A DNA stretch of 10,147 bases from an uncultured Alphaproteobacteria bacterium (GCA_947629595.1 CANREI010000042.1:1-10147); one strand, 5' to 3'. Positions 1 through 8,036 are shown, numbered from the stretch's first letter. The notes: generated by a model not told the origin, from the sequence alone. Translations and numbers: made by a program.

Positions 1-13
1 AAAAGGATTGAGA

Positions 14-1477
14 ATGCGCTTTCGGCTTATTTTTTCAATTATCGGATTTATGACGGTTATCGGCGGTTTGGTTATGCTGTTGCCCGCTGCCGTTGATTGG
101 TTTTGGGATTTTCATCAATCGGCTGCCGTTTTTGCCTTGACCAGTGCGTTAACGGTTGCCGTCGGCACGATTTTGCTGCTTCTGACCGATGTGCATCATG
201 TGCCGCTTCGAACCAAAGAAATGTTTATTGTAACCACGCTTGTGTGGGCGGCATTTGTGCTGTTTTCCGCCTTGCCGTTTTGCTTTTTGGGGCTGAATAT
301 GTCGTTTGTCGATGCGTTGTTTGAGGCAACCTCCGGCTTAACGACAACGGGTGCAACCGTTATTGCCGATTTATCCCGTCTTTCGCCCGGCACGCTTTTT
401 TGGCGTTCGTTAATGCATTGGATGGGCGGTATCGGCATTTTGGTGGTGGCAATTTTAATTTTGCCGACTTTGCAAATCGGCGGTATGCAGTTGTTTAATA
501 TTGAAATGTCCGGCGAGTCGGATCGGGATATGCCCACCATGTCCAAAAATATTTTGGGTATTTTTATTTTCTTTGTCTTTTTAACCTTGCTGGCCGTTAT
601 TTCTTTATATGCGGGCGGTATGGATTGGTTTGATGCCGTTAATCACGCCATGAGCGTTGTGGCAACCGGCGGTTTTTCCACGCATAACGAATCCATTGCC
701 TATTTTAACAGTCCCGTTATTGACTGGATTTTGATTTTCTTTATGTTTATCGGCGGATTACCGCTGGCAATCGGCTGGTTATTGATAACGCGTAATTTTT
801 CGGCAATTCGAGATAATGAACAAATTAAAAATTTCTGCTTTTTATGTATCGGCCTGGTGTTGTTTATTGCTGCCGTTCGGTGGCATCAGGCCGCATTTGA
901 TAATCACGCCTTATCCGAAGTGTTGCGTTCAACGGCGTTCAGCGTGGTTTCCATTGTTTCGACAACCGGTTTCGTGACGGTTAATTACGAAAGCTGGGGA
1001 TCATATGCAACCATGATTTTCTTTTTCCTTTTGTTATCGGGTGCCTGCACGGGATCCACGTCGGGCGGCATTAAAATTTTTCGTTATACGATTTTATTTA
1101 AAACCATTCGGGCAAAACTGAAAAGCGCGGCGCGTCCGAACGGCGTTTTCATTCCCCGCTACGGCAATAAGCCCGTTACGGAAGATATTGTAACCGGCGT
1201 GTTGGTGTTTATGGGATTATATGCCGTTTGCGCTTCCGTGGGTGCGGTATTGCTGTCGTTATTCGGTCTTGATTTAATTACCAGTTTGTCGGGGGCTGTC
1301 AGTTCGCTTTCCAACATGGGGCCGGCGTTGGGAAAACTCATCGGACCCGATCAAACATTTGCCTTGTTGCCGGAGGGCGCAAAACTGGTGATGACGCTGC
1401 TCATGATTATCGGTCGGTTGGAATTTGTGGCCGTCTTTGTTTTGTTGGTTCCCTTTTTCTGGAAACGAAACATTTAA
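14..1477 (+). CDS. trkH: Trk-type potassium uptake protein, TrkH family
   Basis: Inner-membrane K+-translocating subunit of a Trk system; in this family it works with a cytoplasmic nucleotide-binding TrkA protein, which is not in the window. The 487 residues match the usual TrkH length (about 480-500). The protein is hydrophobic throughout and shows the four-fold pore-loop pattern: TTTGA at residues 110-114, TGGF at 218-221, TTGF at 317-320 and SNMGP at 433-437, each with the filter glycine. The Gly/Ser-rich stretch at 343-354 (GACTGSTSGGIK) matches the intramembrane loop that gates K+ flow in TrkH structures. ATG at 14 is preferred because AAAGGA (2-7) lies six bases upstream and the N-terminus MRFRLIF runs straight into the first membrane helix; an in-frame TTG at 8 would sit against that ribosome site. 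No stop lies upstream in frame within the window, so a longer start outside it cannot be fully excluded. Family assignment is very secure; the energy-coupling ion is not shown. Confidence 0.96.
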   Translation: MRFRLIFSIIGFMTVIGGLVMLLPAAVDWFWDFHQSAAVFALTSALTVAVGTILLLLTDVHHVPLRTKEMFIVTTLVWAAFVLFSALPFCFLGLNMSFVDALFEATSGLTTTGATVIADLSRLSPGTLFWRSLMHWMGGIGILVVAILILPTLQIGGMQLFNIEMSGESDRDMPTMSKNILGIFIFFVFLTLLAVISLYAGGMDWFDAVNHAMSVVATGGFSTHNESIAYFNSPVIDWILIFFMFIGGLPLAIGWLLITRNFSAIRDNEQIKNFCFLCIGLVLFIAAVRWHQAAFDNHALSEVLRSTAFSVVSIVSTTGFVTVNYESWGSYATMIFFFLLLSGACTGSTSGGIKIFRYTILFKTIRAKLKSAARPNGVFIPRYGNKPVTEDIVTGVLVFMGLYAVCASVGAVLLSLFGLDLITSLSGAVSSLSNMGPALGKLIGPDQTFALLPEGAKLVMTLLMIIGRLEFVAVFVLLVPFFWKRNI

Positions 1478-1514
1478 TACGCGGATATTTTTTTGCGGAA
1501 ACGTTAAAAAATGC

Positions 1515-1543
1515 TTTCTTTTTTTGTAAAAAATTGGTATAAC
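1515..1543 (+). promoter_or_regulatory. Candidate extended -10 promoter for the AsmA-family gene
   Basis: In the 98-base gap after trkH, TGGTATAAC (1535-1543) fits an extended -10 element (TGn followed by TATAAC). Seventeen bases upstream is only a weak -35-like TTTCTT (1515-1520). Initiation near 1550 would give a leader of about 25 bases carrying the ribosome site AGGA (1566-1569), six bases before the ATG. I see no convincing hairpin terminator for trkH in this gap, so read-through from trkH is also possible. Confidence 0.4.
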
Positions 1544-1575
1544 AAAATCAATTAAAAAATAAGATAGGATCAGAT

Positions 1576-4500
1576 ATGAAAAAATTTCTTTCAATGCTGT
1601 TTGTATTCGCTTTGTTGATTGTCGGCGGATTAAGTTTTTTTATTGTTCATTCGTTTAATGCCAATGCTTTTCAACAACAAGTTGTTCAAGGGGTTTCCGA
1701 ATTAACGGGGCGTGATTTTGCCATTACCGGCGAAACGCAGGTCAGTTGGTTTCCCGCACCGCAAATTATTATGCATGACGTTACGTTATCTAACGTTGCC
1801 GATTCCATGTATCGCAGTATGTTGGAAGCGAAAACGGTTACCGTTCAGTTTGATTTAATATCGCTTTTAAAAGAACCGTTGGTAATCAATCGCATTGAAA
1901 TTGAAGAACCGAAAATTTATATGGAACGACTTACAAATACGGAAACAAACTGGAATTTCCCGTTTTTGTTTGTCGATGTTAATGATAATTTGGAACGCGA
2001 GTTAATGGCGGGCGATATCAATCAAACACGCATTAACGCGTTGACCATTAAAAACGGCACGTTGGAATATGATAATCGCGTGAATAAAACGGAATGGAAA
2101 TTTCAAAACGTGAACGGCAGTATTGTGTTGGATTCTTTGCAAGGCCCTTACACCTTTAACGGAACGTTTGATGCGTTTAGCAAAACGGTGGCGGCGCAAT
2201 TACGATTAGACAGATTGAAAGACGATGCACCGGTTCGTTTTCAAATGAATTTAAGCGGTGAGGACGGTAATTTTTCTTTGGATGACGTGAACGGGACTAT
2301 TTTAATCGGTAAAAAAAGTGTTCCCAAAATAACGGCAGACGGCTCGTTTAATGTGACGCGACCGAATGATTTTTTGAAATTGTTAAACCTTAAACCGTTG
2401 GATCCGTCTTTAAACGTGCCTTCCATGGGCAGTTTCGGCTATGAAACGGATTCTCAAACAGAATCGTTGAAAAACTTTATTATTCGATTTGGAAATCAGG
2501 AAGATTCGGTGGCGTTGTCCGGTTCCGTTAACAAAGAAGAAAAAGATAATCAGGTGTTTTATTCTTTAACGGTGGCGGTGAATCGATTGGACTATGCGCA
2601 ATGGCAAAATATTTTGTCCGATGTGAATTTACAGCAGTTAACCGATGAAAAATTGCCGAACGTAACATTAAAATTTAACATTAAAGATTTTCTGTGGCAA
2701 AAAGAAAAAGTGCAAAATTTTTCGGCCGATCTGATTAAGAAAAACAATCGGTTTTCGGTGGAAAACGGTAAAGCGCTCTTAACGGGCAATACGGCGGTGA
2801 CGTTTTCGGGCGGCACTTTAACGCAAGATGATAAAATCGGCTTGGATTTGTTGATTGCCGCTTCATCGGATAACGCCAAAGAATTATTAAGTCATTATGT
2901 TGATGTGAAAAATATAGCCGATAACCTGTTAACGAAAGTGAAGTTTAACGGTCGGGCGGCGTTTTATTCAAACGGGTGTTCCGTGGATATTCAATCGTTG
3001 GAGGTTGATAAAAGTAAGTTGTCCGGTTCGGTTTCCTATGAAAAAACAAAGGAATTGCCGAATATGGCGATTCGGTTGAATATTGACAGTATTGATTTTG
3101 ATGCGTACAGCGGTTATCAAGTGCCCAAAGAAGCGGCAGACATTACAAAATCGGTTACGTTGATTAAAGATTATTTAAAAAATGCCGCCTTTTTAACCAA
3201 GTTTAACGGACCGCTTGATTTAACGCTTAAAAATGTGCGTTTCCATGCATTGCCGATGGAAGAAGCCGTTTTAAAGGCCTCCGTGAACGGTAATGTTTTA
3301 AAAGTCGATTCGTTTGAAACAACGAAAATGGCCAATGCCGCTTTAACGGGATCGGGCGAATTTTCGGGTGTCGGCACGGAAAAAATCGGCATTTCAAATA
3401 TGAAAATTGACTTCAAAACCGATGAATTGGGATTGTTTATGGGAAAAGTTCATTTAAAAACCGATAACGCGTTTTTAAAGAATTTAAAAGCCTTTGAAAT
3501 GAATTTGGATATTGCCGAATCCGATAATATTTGGAACGTGGCGTTGCAATCCAAAGCAGCGAATATGGAAACTTCATTCAGTGGTAAAGTCGATACATTA
3601 AAAGATACGGCTCAATATCGGGATATGAATGTTTACATTTCTTATCCGAATTTTTCGCGCTTTATGTCAAATATTGTCGGTTATGAAAACGCGAACAGCT
3701 CATTAAGCGGGTTGATGAAGTTAAATGCAACCGTTAACGGCACGGCGCAAGATTTTAATTTTACCAATGCTGTTTTGCAAATCGGACAAAATCAGTTAAA
3801 TTTGGAAGGGCATTATACGTCGGGTGAAAATGCATTGTTGGATATGACCGTTTCCGCGCCGTCATTTGATGTGAATAAATATATTTGGAATGATTTAAAA
3901 AATATTTCCCTGACCGGATTGAATGCGCAAAAACCGTTACAGCTTTCAAAATTAGATAAACTGAATCAACATATTATTGTTAAAACGGCTCAATTGCTTT
4001 ATGACGATTTCGAAGTTAAAAATGCCGTGCTTGAAACAACACTGAACAATCAAACGTTAACACTTAAAAATTTAACGGGTACCGTCGGTACCAAATCGGC
4101 ACCGATAGAGTTAAACGGCACGCTTTCTTGGCAAAAAGAACCGGAAGTTGTTTTTGATTTTAAAATGGAACGGATGCCGTTAAATAATAATATTATAACG
4201 CTTAAAAATATGTCTATCGGTGACGGTGTTTTATCGGCAAACGGGCATTTAACCGCCAAAGGGGCATCGCCTGCCGAAATGATGGCGCATTTGAACGGTA
4301 AAGGGCATTTCGATTGGCAAAATTTCACATGGGTGGGAACAAACATTGAAAAAATAGCCCCGTTGGTGGATAGAGCCATTCAAAACAGAATACCGCAGGC
4401 AACGTTTGATAAGGCATTGTTGCGTTTGTTAACGTCGGGAAAAACGCTTGTGGAAAGTGTTTCCGGAGATTATACCGTTGATAACGGTCGCTTTCAGGCA

Positions 4501-5655
4501 ATGGATTCGGCATTGAAAGGCAAAGGCTTTTTATCGGATCCGATGCAAGTTATTTGGAATATTTCGGCACATGATTTAGATATTTCCACACCGCTTTCTT
4601 TAACGGAACGCCCGGATTATCCGCCTTTCGCGTTGTCTTTAAAAGGCAAAATCGGACAGTTACTGTATCAAACAAATTATGTGGATTTATCGGCTTCCGT
4701 TGCTGATGTGGTTCGGGCGGATAACGAGCAGATTGAGCAGAAAAAGCAGGTTGCGGCGGAAGAAAAAGCCACGCAAGCGCGTACCGAGCGGGAAGAAAAA
4801 GCGCGTCAAGCGGTTCAGGCCGCCCGTCAAGCGGTTCAAACGGCTTCTGCCAAAGTGAAAACCGGCGATAATTCACGCGCGCTGCAATTATTACAAAGTG
4901 CGCAAGATGCTTTGGAGTTTATGAATAATCTTTCCATCAAAGAAAATTTAACCGATGCCGAATATATTCAGTTAACCGAGCAATCGCGTTTGGCCGTGTT
5001 AAAAGCGGATGAGGCGGTTGCCGAAGCTACAAACGATAAGTTTTTTGATGATCGCAAATTTATTCGCGCCATGGATAAGCAGGCAACAGCCATGCAACGG
5101 GAAATCGAGCGTATCAGTGCTGATTATCCCGATATTGAAATTGTGCAGAAACTGGTTCCGTTAACGGCGGAATATGCCAAAACATTGTCAAGCATTTCTG
5201 CCTCTTTGCCAATGCCTAACGAAACCGATGAAGAGCATCTGTCACACATGAATCGTTCCAAAACGGCTTATTTAAAAGTGTTAAAGGGATATCAATATGT
5301 TTTGCGTTTTGATCCGGAAGCCGTGCCGATGACACCGCTGCTGACCGACAGTAAATCAGCCGCTTCCGATGAGGAGGCAAATAAGAGCGAGCCGGTTCCG
5401 TTGGCGGAAATTTCTCAGTCGGAATCGAAGGCAGATGAGGAAACGGCAGCGGAAACAAATGAAGAACTGTCCGACGGAATGCGCGCCCGGATTCGCGGGC
5501 ATATTTCCCGAGAAGGAGAAAATGATACCGCGTCATCGGAAGGAGCTTCTGCTGATACGATTGCTTTTTCCGAAGAAACGGATTCGGAGGATGAGGCCAT
5601 CAGAAATTTAACCGTCGGAACGGGAATGAGAGGATCCATTCGTCGATCAGATTAG
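1576..5655 (+). CDS. AsmA-family envelope protein with C-terminal coiled coil and acidic tail
   Basis: Large protein (1359 aa) of the AsmA/TamB-like superfamily, whose members are anchored in the inner membrane, extend into the periplasm and are linked to phospholipid transport and outer-membrane homeostasis. Residues about 4-25 are a hydrophobic signal anchor after MKK. The next ~110 residues have typical AsmA N-terminal features: a TGRDFAITGE-like segment, SWFPAPQIIMHDVTLSN, and the KEPLVINRIEIEEPKIYMER strand run. A long beta-rich middle of alternating polar/hydrophobic strands follows, with one cysteine (C468). Residues about 876-1045 resemble the AsmA C-terminal domain (gain-of-glycine strands, a DGVLSANGHLTAKG segment, then NGRFQA). 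Beyond that are a strongly heptad-like Gln/Ala/Glu/Lys helix (about 1047-1100), more helical sequence to about 1250, and an acidic Ser/Glu-rich tail. AsmA of E. coli is about 617 aa; the extra helix and tail are not part of the core family. AGGA six bases upstream supports the start. Exact cargo and orthology within the superfamily are unknown, so no symbol is given. Confidence 0.9.
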   Translation: MKKFLSMLFVFALLIVGGLSFFIVHSFNANAFQQQVVQGVSELTGRDFAITGETQVSWFPAPQIIMHDVTLSNVADSMYRSMLEAKTVTVQFDLISLLKEPLVINRIEIEEPKIYMERLTNTETNWNFPFLFVDVNDNLERELMAGDINQTRINALTIKNGTLEYDNRVNKTEWKFQNVNGSIVLDSLQGPYTFNGTFDAFSKTVAAQLRLDRLKDDAPVRFQMNLSGEDGNFSLDDVNGTILIGKKSVPKITADGSFNVTRPNDFLKLLNLKPLDPSLNVPSMGSFGYETDSQTESLKNFIIRFGNQEDSVALSGSVNKEEKDNQVFYSLTVAVNRLDYAQWQNILSDVNLQQLTDEKLPNVTLKFNIKDFLWQKEKVQNFSADLIKKNNRFSVENGKALLTGNTAVTFSGGTLTQDDKIGLDLLIAASSDNAKELLSHYVDVKNIADNLLTKVKFNGRAAFYSNGCSVDIQSLEVDKSKLSGSVSYEKTKELPNMAIRLNIDSIDFDAYSGYQVPKEAADITKSVTLIKDYLKNAAFLTKFNGPLDLTLKNVRFHALPMEEAVLKASVNGNVLKVDSFETTKMANAALTGSGEFSGVGTEKIGISNMKIDFKTDELGLFMGKVHLKTDNAFLKNLKAFEMNLDIAESDNIWNVALQSKAANMETSFSGKVDTLKDTAQYRDMNVYISYPNFSRFMSNIVGYENANSSLSGLMKLNATVNGTAQDFNFTNAVLQIGQNQLNLEGHYTSGENALLDMTVSAPSFDVNKYIWNDLKNISLTGLNAQKPLQLSKLDKLNQHIIVKTAQLLYDDFEVKNAVLETTLNNQTLTLKNLTGTVGTKSAPIELNGTLSWQKEPEVVFDFKMERMPLNNNIITLKNMSIGDGVLSANGHLTAKGASPAEMMAHLNGKGHFDWQNFTWVGTNIEKIAPLVDRAIQNRIPQATFDKALLRLLTSGKTLVESVSGDYTVDNGRFQAMDSALKGKGFLSDPMQVIWNISAHDLDISTPLSLTERPDYPPFALSLKGKIGQLLYQTNYVDLSASVADVVRADNEQIEQKKQVAAEEKATQARTEREEKARQAVQAARQAVQTASAKVKTGDNSRALQLLQSAQDALEFMNNLSIKENLTDAEYIQLTEQSRLAVLKADEAVAEATNDKFFDDRKFIRAMDKQATAMQREIERISADYPDIEIVQKLVPLTAEYAKTLSSISASLPMPNETDEEHLSHMNRSKTAYLKVLKGYQYVLRFDPEAVPMTPLLTDSKSAASDEEANKSEPVPLAEISQSESKADEETAAETNEELSDGMRARIRGHISREGENDTASSEGASADTIAFSEETDSEDEAIRNLTVGTGMRGSIRRSD
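4804..4838 (+). repeat. 14-base direct repeat encoding a duplicated coiled-coil heptad
   Basis: CGTCAAGCGGTTCA occurs at 4804-4817 and again at 4825-4838, exactly 21 bases apart. It encodes consecutive heptads RQAVQAA (residues 1077-1083) and RQAVQTA (1084-1090) in the AsmA-like protein. The exact seven-codon period suggests a recent tandem duplication of one heptad rather than chance codon reuse. Confidence 0.7.
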
Positions 5656-5667
5656 CTTTTTTTAACT

Positions 5668-5691
5668 TTGAAACGGGAAAACCTGTTTCAA
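5668..5691. promoter_or_regulatory. Inverted repeat overlapping the -35 element and spacer, operator candidate
   Basis: The left arm TTGAAACGGG (5668-5677) and right arm CCTGTTTCAA (5682-5691) pair over ten positions (nine Watson-Crick, one G-T), separated by four A. The dyad starts on the first base of the -35 box and ends one base before the -10 box, the usual place for a repressor operator. It is not followed by a T-run on either strand, so it is a poor intrinsic terminator for the upstream AsmA-like gene, although it could fold in read-through RNA. The regulator is not identifiable from the window. Confidence 0.5.
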
Positions 5692-5697
5692 TAAAAT
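5668..5697 (+). promoter_or_regulatory. Sigma70-type promoter of the acyl-CoA synthetase gene
   Basis: TTGAAA (5668-5673, five of six matches to the -35 consensus) and TAAAAT (5692-5697, five of six matches to the -10 consensus) are separated by 18 bases. Transcription would begin near 5704, giving a leader of about 50 bases. The in-frame ATG at 5698 would then lie at or upstream of the transcript start, which supports choosing the ATG at 5755 for the coding region. Confidence 0.6.
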
Positions 5698-5743
5698 ATG
5701 TCCGAAGATGTGTCGGATGAGAATTTCACATCACATAAAAACA

Positions 5744-5749
5744 AAGGAG
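5744..5749 (+). promoter_or_regulatory. Strong ribosome binding site deciding the acyl-CoA synthetase start
   Basis: AAGGAG lies five bases before the ATG at 5755. The alternative in-frame ATG at 5698 has no purine-rich site in front and would add 19 hydrophilic residues that are not part of the CoA-binding fold. Confidence 0.85.
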
Positions 5750-5754
5750 ATTAT

Positions 5755-7836
5755 ATGTCATTAGATTCATTTTTTAATCCGCAAAGCGTTGCAGTTGTCG
5801 GCGTTTCAAACGATCCGAAAAAATTGGGCGCCGTTGTTTTCAATAATTTAATCGATGCCGGGTTTCAAGGGCGTTTATATGCCGTGAATCCGAAATGCGC
5901 CGGAACGCAATTATACGGCAAAGATTGCTTTGCCTCGTTGCGGGATTTGCCCGAAGCGGTTGATTTGGCGGTGATTGTTGTGCCGGCCAAGTTTACCATG
6001 CCGGTAATTGATGATGCCGTTGCCAACAAAGCCAAAAATATCAGCATTATCACGGCGGGATTCGGTGAAGTCGGCAATCACGAATTGGAAGACGGCATTG
6101 CTTTGAAATGTGCCGAAAACGGTATCAATTTATTGGGCCCCAACTGCTTGGGACACATTTCCACGTTTGATAAATTAAATGCCAGCTTTGCCGACGGTTT
6201 CCCCGCGCAGGGTAATGTGGCGTTTATTTCTCAATCCGGCGCTTATTGTTCGGCATTGATGGACTGGGCGCGAGAGAAGGGCATCGGCTTTTCGCATTTT
6301 ATTTCCATCGGAAACAAAGCCTTGTTGGCGGAAGATCAACTGTTGGATGCTTTGAAAAGCGATAAAAACACAACCGCGTTTATTTTCTATTTGGAATCTT
6401 TAAAACACGGCAAAGAATTTTTACATGTGTTAAAAGAAGTTTCCAAAACAAAACCGGTTGTCATTATGGAGCCGGGAAAATCGCAAAAAGCGCAAGCTGC
6501 CAGTTTGTCGCATACGGGTTCGTTGGCGCCGAACTATCGCGTGTTGGAAATTGCTTTGAAAGGATCGGGTGCCGTTCAGGCTTATACAACGCGTGAACTT
6601 TTCGGGTTGTTGGAAATTTTGCAATACACGCATCATCACGAATTTGACGGTTCCGTTGCCATTTTAACGAATGCCGGCGGTGTGGGCGTGTTATCCAGTG
6701 ACTTGTGCGAAGATAACGGGCTTGATTTGGCGCGTCCGAGCGATAAAACCGTTGAAGCTTTGAAAGCCGCATTGCCGGCAGAAGCTTCTTTCGGCAATCC
6801 GATTGACGTGATCGGTGATGCGCGGGCAGACAGATATGAAACAGCTTTGAAAATTTTGTGTGAAAGCGGTGAATATAAAAACATTTTGGTGTTGTTAACG
6901 CCGCAAATGGTTACGGATGCAACCGGAACGGCTCAGGCTATCGTGCGAATTGCGCCGCAATATAAAAACGTGAATATTTTTGCCGTGTTTGTCGGTGGTG
7001 TCCGCGTGAGAGAAGGGCGTGATATTTTGGAAAAAGCACACATTTTGAACTATGAATATCCGATTGATATTATTCGTTCGTTGGGCTTATTAAAAGCGCA
7101 AATGGCTTATCGCGGCGTTAAAGACGTAACGGTTGAAACAAAACCGGTTCCGGCAGAAATTAAAGCCGCCGTTCAAAAAGCCAAAGATGAAAAATTAGCC
7201 TCATTGCCGCAAAGCACGGTCAATATGATTATGGATCATTACAAAATTGATTATCCGAAGAGCGGTAACTATACCGATAAAGCGGCCGCGCTTGATTTTT
7301 GTCGGAAAATCTTTCCGGCACCCGTGGTGTTGAAATTATCGGCGCCCGATGCGCTTCACAAAACGGAAATGAAAGGCATTTATCTGAACGTGTGTGACGA
7401 GGCTTCCTTTAACGAAGCATGGGACGGCTTAAACGGTTCCATTGCCAAGTTTAACTTAAAAGGTGCCAGCGTGCTTATTCAGGAAATGATTGTCAAAGCA
7501 ACGGAAACAATTATCGGTGTGAATTCCGATAAGAATTTCGGCCGTATTATGGTATTCGGTACCGGCGGTATTTATACGGAAGTGATGAAAGATACCACAT
7601 TGCGTATTTTACCGGCGGAAGACTTTGATGCCATGATTAAAGAAACAAAAGTCGGCACCATTTTAAACGGTGTTCGGGGTGAAGAACCGAAAGCCGTCGG
7701 TGCATTGGCGGAAACGCTCAAAAAAATTCAGCAGGTTGTTTTGGAAATTCCCGAAATTACCTCCATTGACGGTAATCCTGTTTTGGTCACAAAAGACAGA
7801 GCCGTTGTGGTTGACTTTAAAATGCTTTTGAAATAA
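5755..7836 (+). CDS. NDP-forming acyl-CoA (acetyl-CoA) synthetase, fused alpha-beta chain
   Basis: Single-chain member (693 aa) of the acyl-CoA synthetase (NDP-forming) family, which interconverts acyl-CoA + ADP + Pi and free acid + CoA + ATP in the cytoplasm. Residues about 1-130 form the CoA-binding Rossmann domain (SVAVVGVSND near the start, later GFGEVG and LGPNCLG). Two succinyl-CoA-ligase-like domains follow (about 150-290 and 300-435); the first contains SLSHTGSLA, with H253 the expected phospho-histidine. The beta part (about 470-693) is an ATP-grasp domain with LHKTE (H535, matching the second relay histidine), TGGIYTEVMKD (603-613), IDGNP (671-675) and a final VVDFKM (684-690). N674 and D687 correspond to the metal-binding Asn and Asp of succinyl-CoA synthetase beta. 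The usual acidic residue before IDxNP is Ser670. There is no C-terminal GNAT domain, unlike the PatZ/YfiQ type. Acetate is the likely substrate by family precedent, but other short or aryl acids are possible. Confidence 0.93.
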   Translation: MSLDSFFNPQSVAVVGVSNDPKKLGAVVFNNLIDAGFQGRLYAVNPKCAGTQLYGKDCFASLRDLPEAVDLAVIVVPAKFTMPVIDDAVANKAKNISIITAGFGEVGNHELEDGIALKCAENGINLLGPNCLGHISTFDKLNASFADGFPAQGNVAFISQSGAYCSALMDWAREKGIGFSHFISIGNKALLAEDQLLDALKSDKNTTAFIFYLESLKHGKEFLHVLKEVSKTKPVVIMEPGKSQKAQAASLSHTGSLAPNYRVLEIALKGSGAVQAYTTRELFGLLEILQYTHHHEFDGSVAILTNAGGVGVLSSDLCEDNGLDLARPSDKTVEALKAALPAEASFGNPIDVIGDARADRYETALKILCESGEYKNILVLLTPQMVTDATGTAQAIVRIAPQYKNVNIFAVFVGGVRVREGRDILEKAHILNYEYPIDIIRSLGLLKAQMAYRGVKDVTVETKPVPAEIKAAVQKAKDEKLASLPQSTVNMIMDHYKIDYPKSGNYTDKAAALDFCRKIFPAPVVLKLSAPDALHKTEMKGIYLNVCDEASFNEAWDGLNGSIAKFNLKGASVLIQEMIVKATETIIGVNSDKNFGRIMVFGTGGIYTEVMKDTTLRILPAEDFDAMIKETKVGTILNGVRGEEPKAVGALAETLKKIQQVVLEIPEITSIDGNPVLVTKDRAVVVDFKMLLK

Positions 7837-7856
7837 AAAAGTCAGGAAACATTCAA

Positions 7857-7892
7857 AAAATCCGCGTTGTTGAAATAACGGCGCGGATTTTT
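7857..7892 (+). terminator. Intrinsic terminator after the acyl-CoA synthetase gene
   Basis: Starting 21 bases after the stop codon, AAAATCCGCG (7857-7866) pairs with CGCGGATTTT (7882-7891). The stem continues inward through two G-T pairs and GTT/AAC to a five-base GAAAT loop, about 15 pairs in all, and runs into T's on the 3' side. The A-rich left side means it could also stop transcription from the other strand. Confidence 0.85.
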
Positions 7893-7914
7893 AATAAAAC
7901 GAGAAAAAAGAAGC

Positions 7915-7943
7915 TTGACAAAGCAATAAAAAAGAAGTAATAT
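7915..7943 (+). promoter_or_regulatory. Near-consensus sigma70 promoter of the tRNA-Ala gene
   Basis: A perfect -35 TTGACA (7915-7920), a 17-base AT-rich spacer and TAATAT (7938-7943, close to TATAAT) precede the tRNA. Transcription should begin around 7950, about ten bases before the mature 5' end. This is the best promoter in the window, as expected for a stable-RNA gene. Confidence 0.88.
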
Positions 7944-7960
7944 CTCTTTAAATTTAAAAC

Positions 7961-8036
7961 GGGGTTATAGCTCAGCCGGGAGAGCGCTGCGTTCGCAATG
8001 CAGAGGTCGGGGGTTCAATCCCCCCTAACTCCACCA
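7961..8036 (+). tRNA. tRNA-Ala, anticodon CGC
   Basis: A 76-base cloverleaf with the CCA end encoded. The acceptor stem GGGGTTA (7961-7967) pairs with TAACTCC (8026-8032) and includes the G3-U70 wobble that is the main alanine identity element; the discriminator is A (8033). The D-stem is GCTC/GAGC. The anticodon stem CTGCG/TGCAG has a closing G-U pair and the loop TTCGCAA gives anticodon CGC (7994-7996), which reads GCG. The variable region is AGGTC. The T-stem is GGGGG/CCCCC with loop TTCAATC. It is flanked by its own promoter and terminator, so it is a single-gene transcription unit. Confidence 0.97.

Noticed and set aside
4078..4092. GGTACC-GTC-GGTACC short repeat inside the AsmA-like gene
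   Set aside because: It encodes ordinary strand residues (Gly-Thr-Val-Gly-Thr), is short, and has no positional meaning.
5415..5639. Minus-strand and +2-frame open frames inside the AsmA-like gene tail and elsewhere in the large genes
   Set aside because: They are shadows of the coding frame, with no ribosome sites and low-complexity or implausible composition.
5698..5754. Upstream in-frame ATG that would add 19 residues to the acyl-CoA synthetase
   Set aside because: It has no ribosome site, overlaps the end of the -10 box region and so is probably not transcribed, and adds sequence outside the CoA-binding fold. The ATG at 5755 has AAGGAG at ideal spacing.
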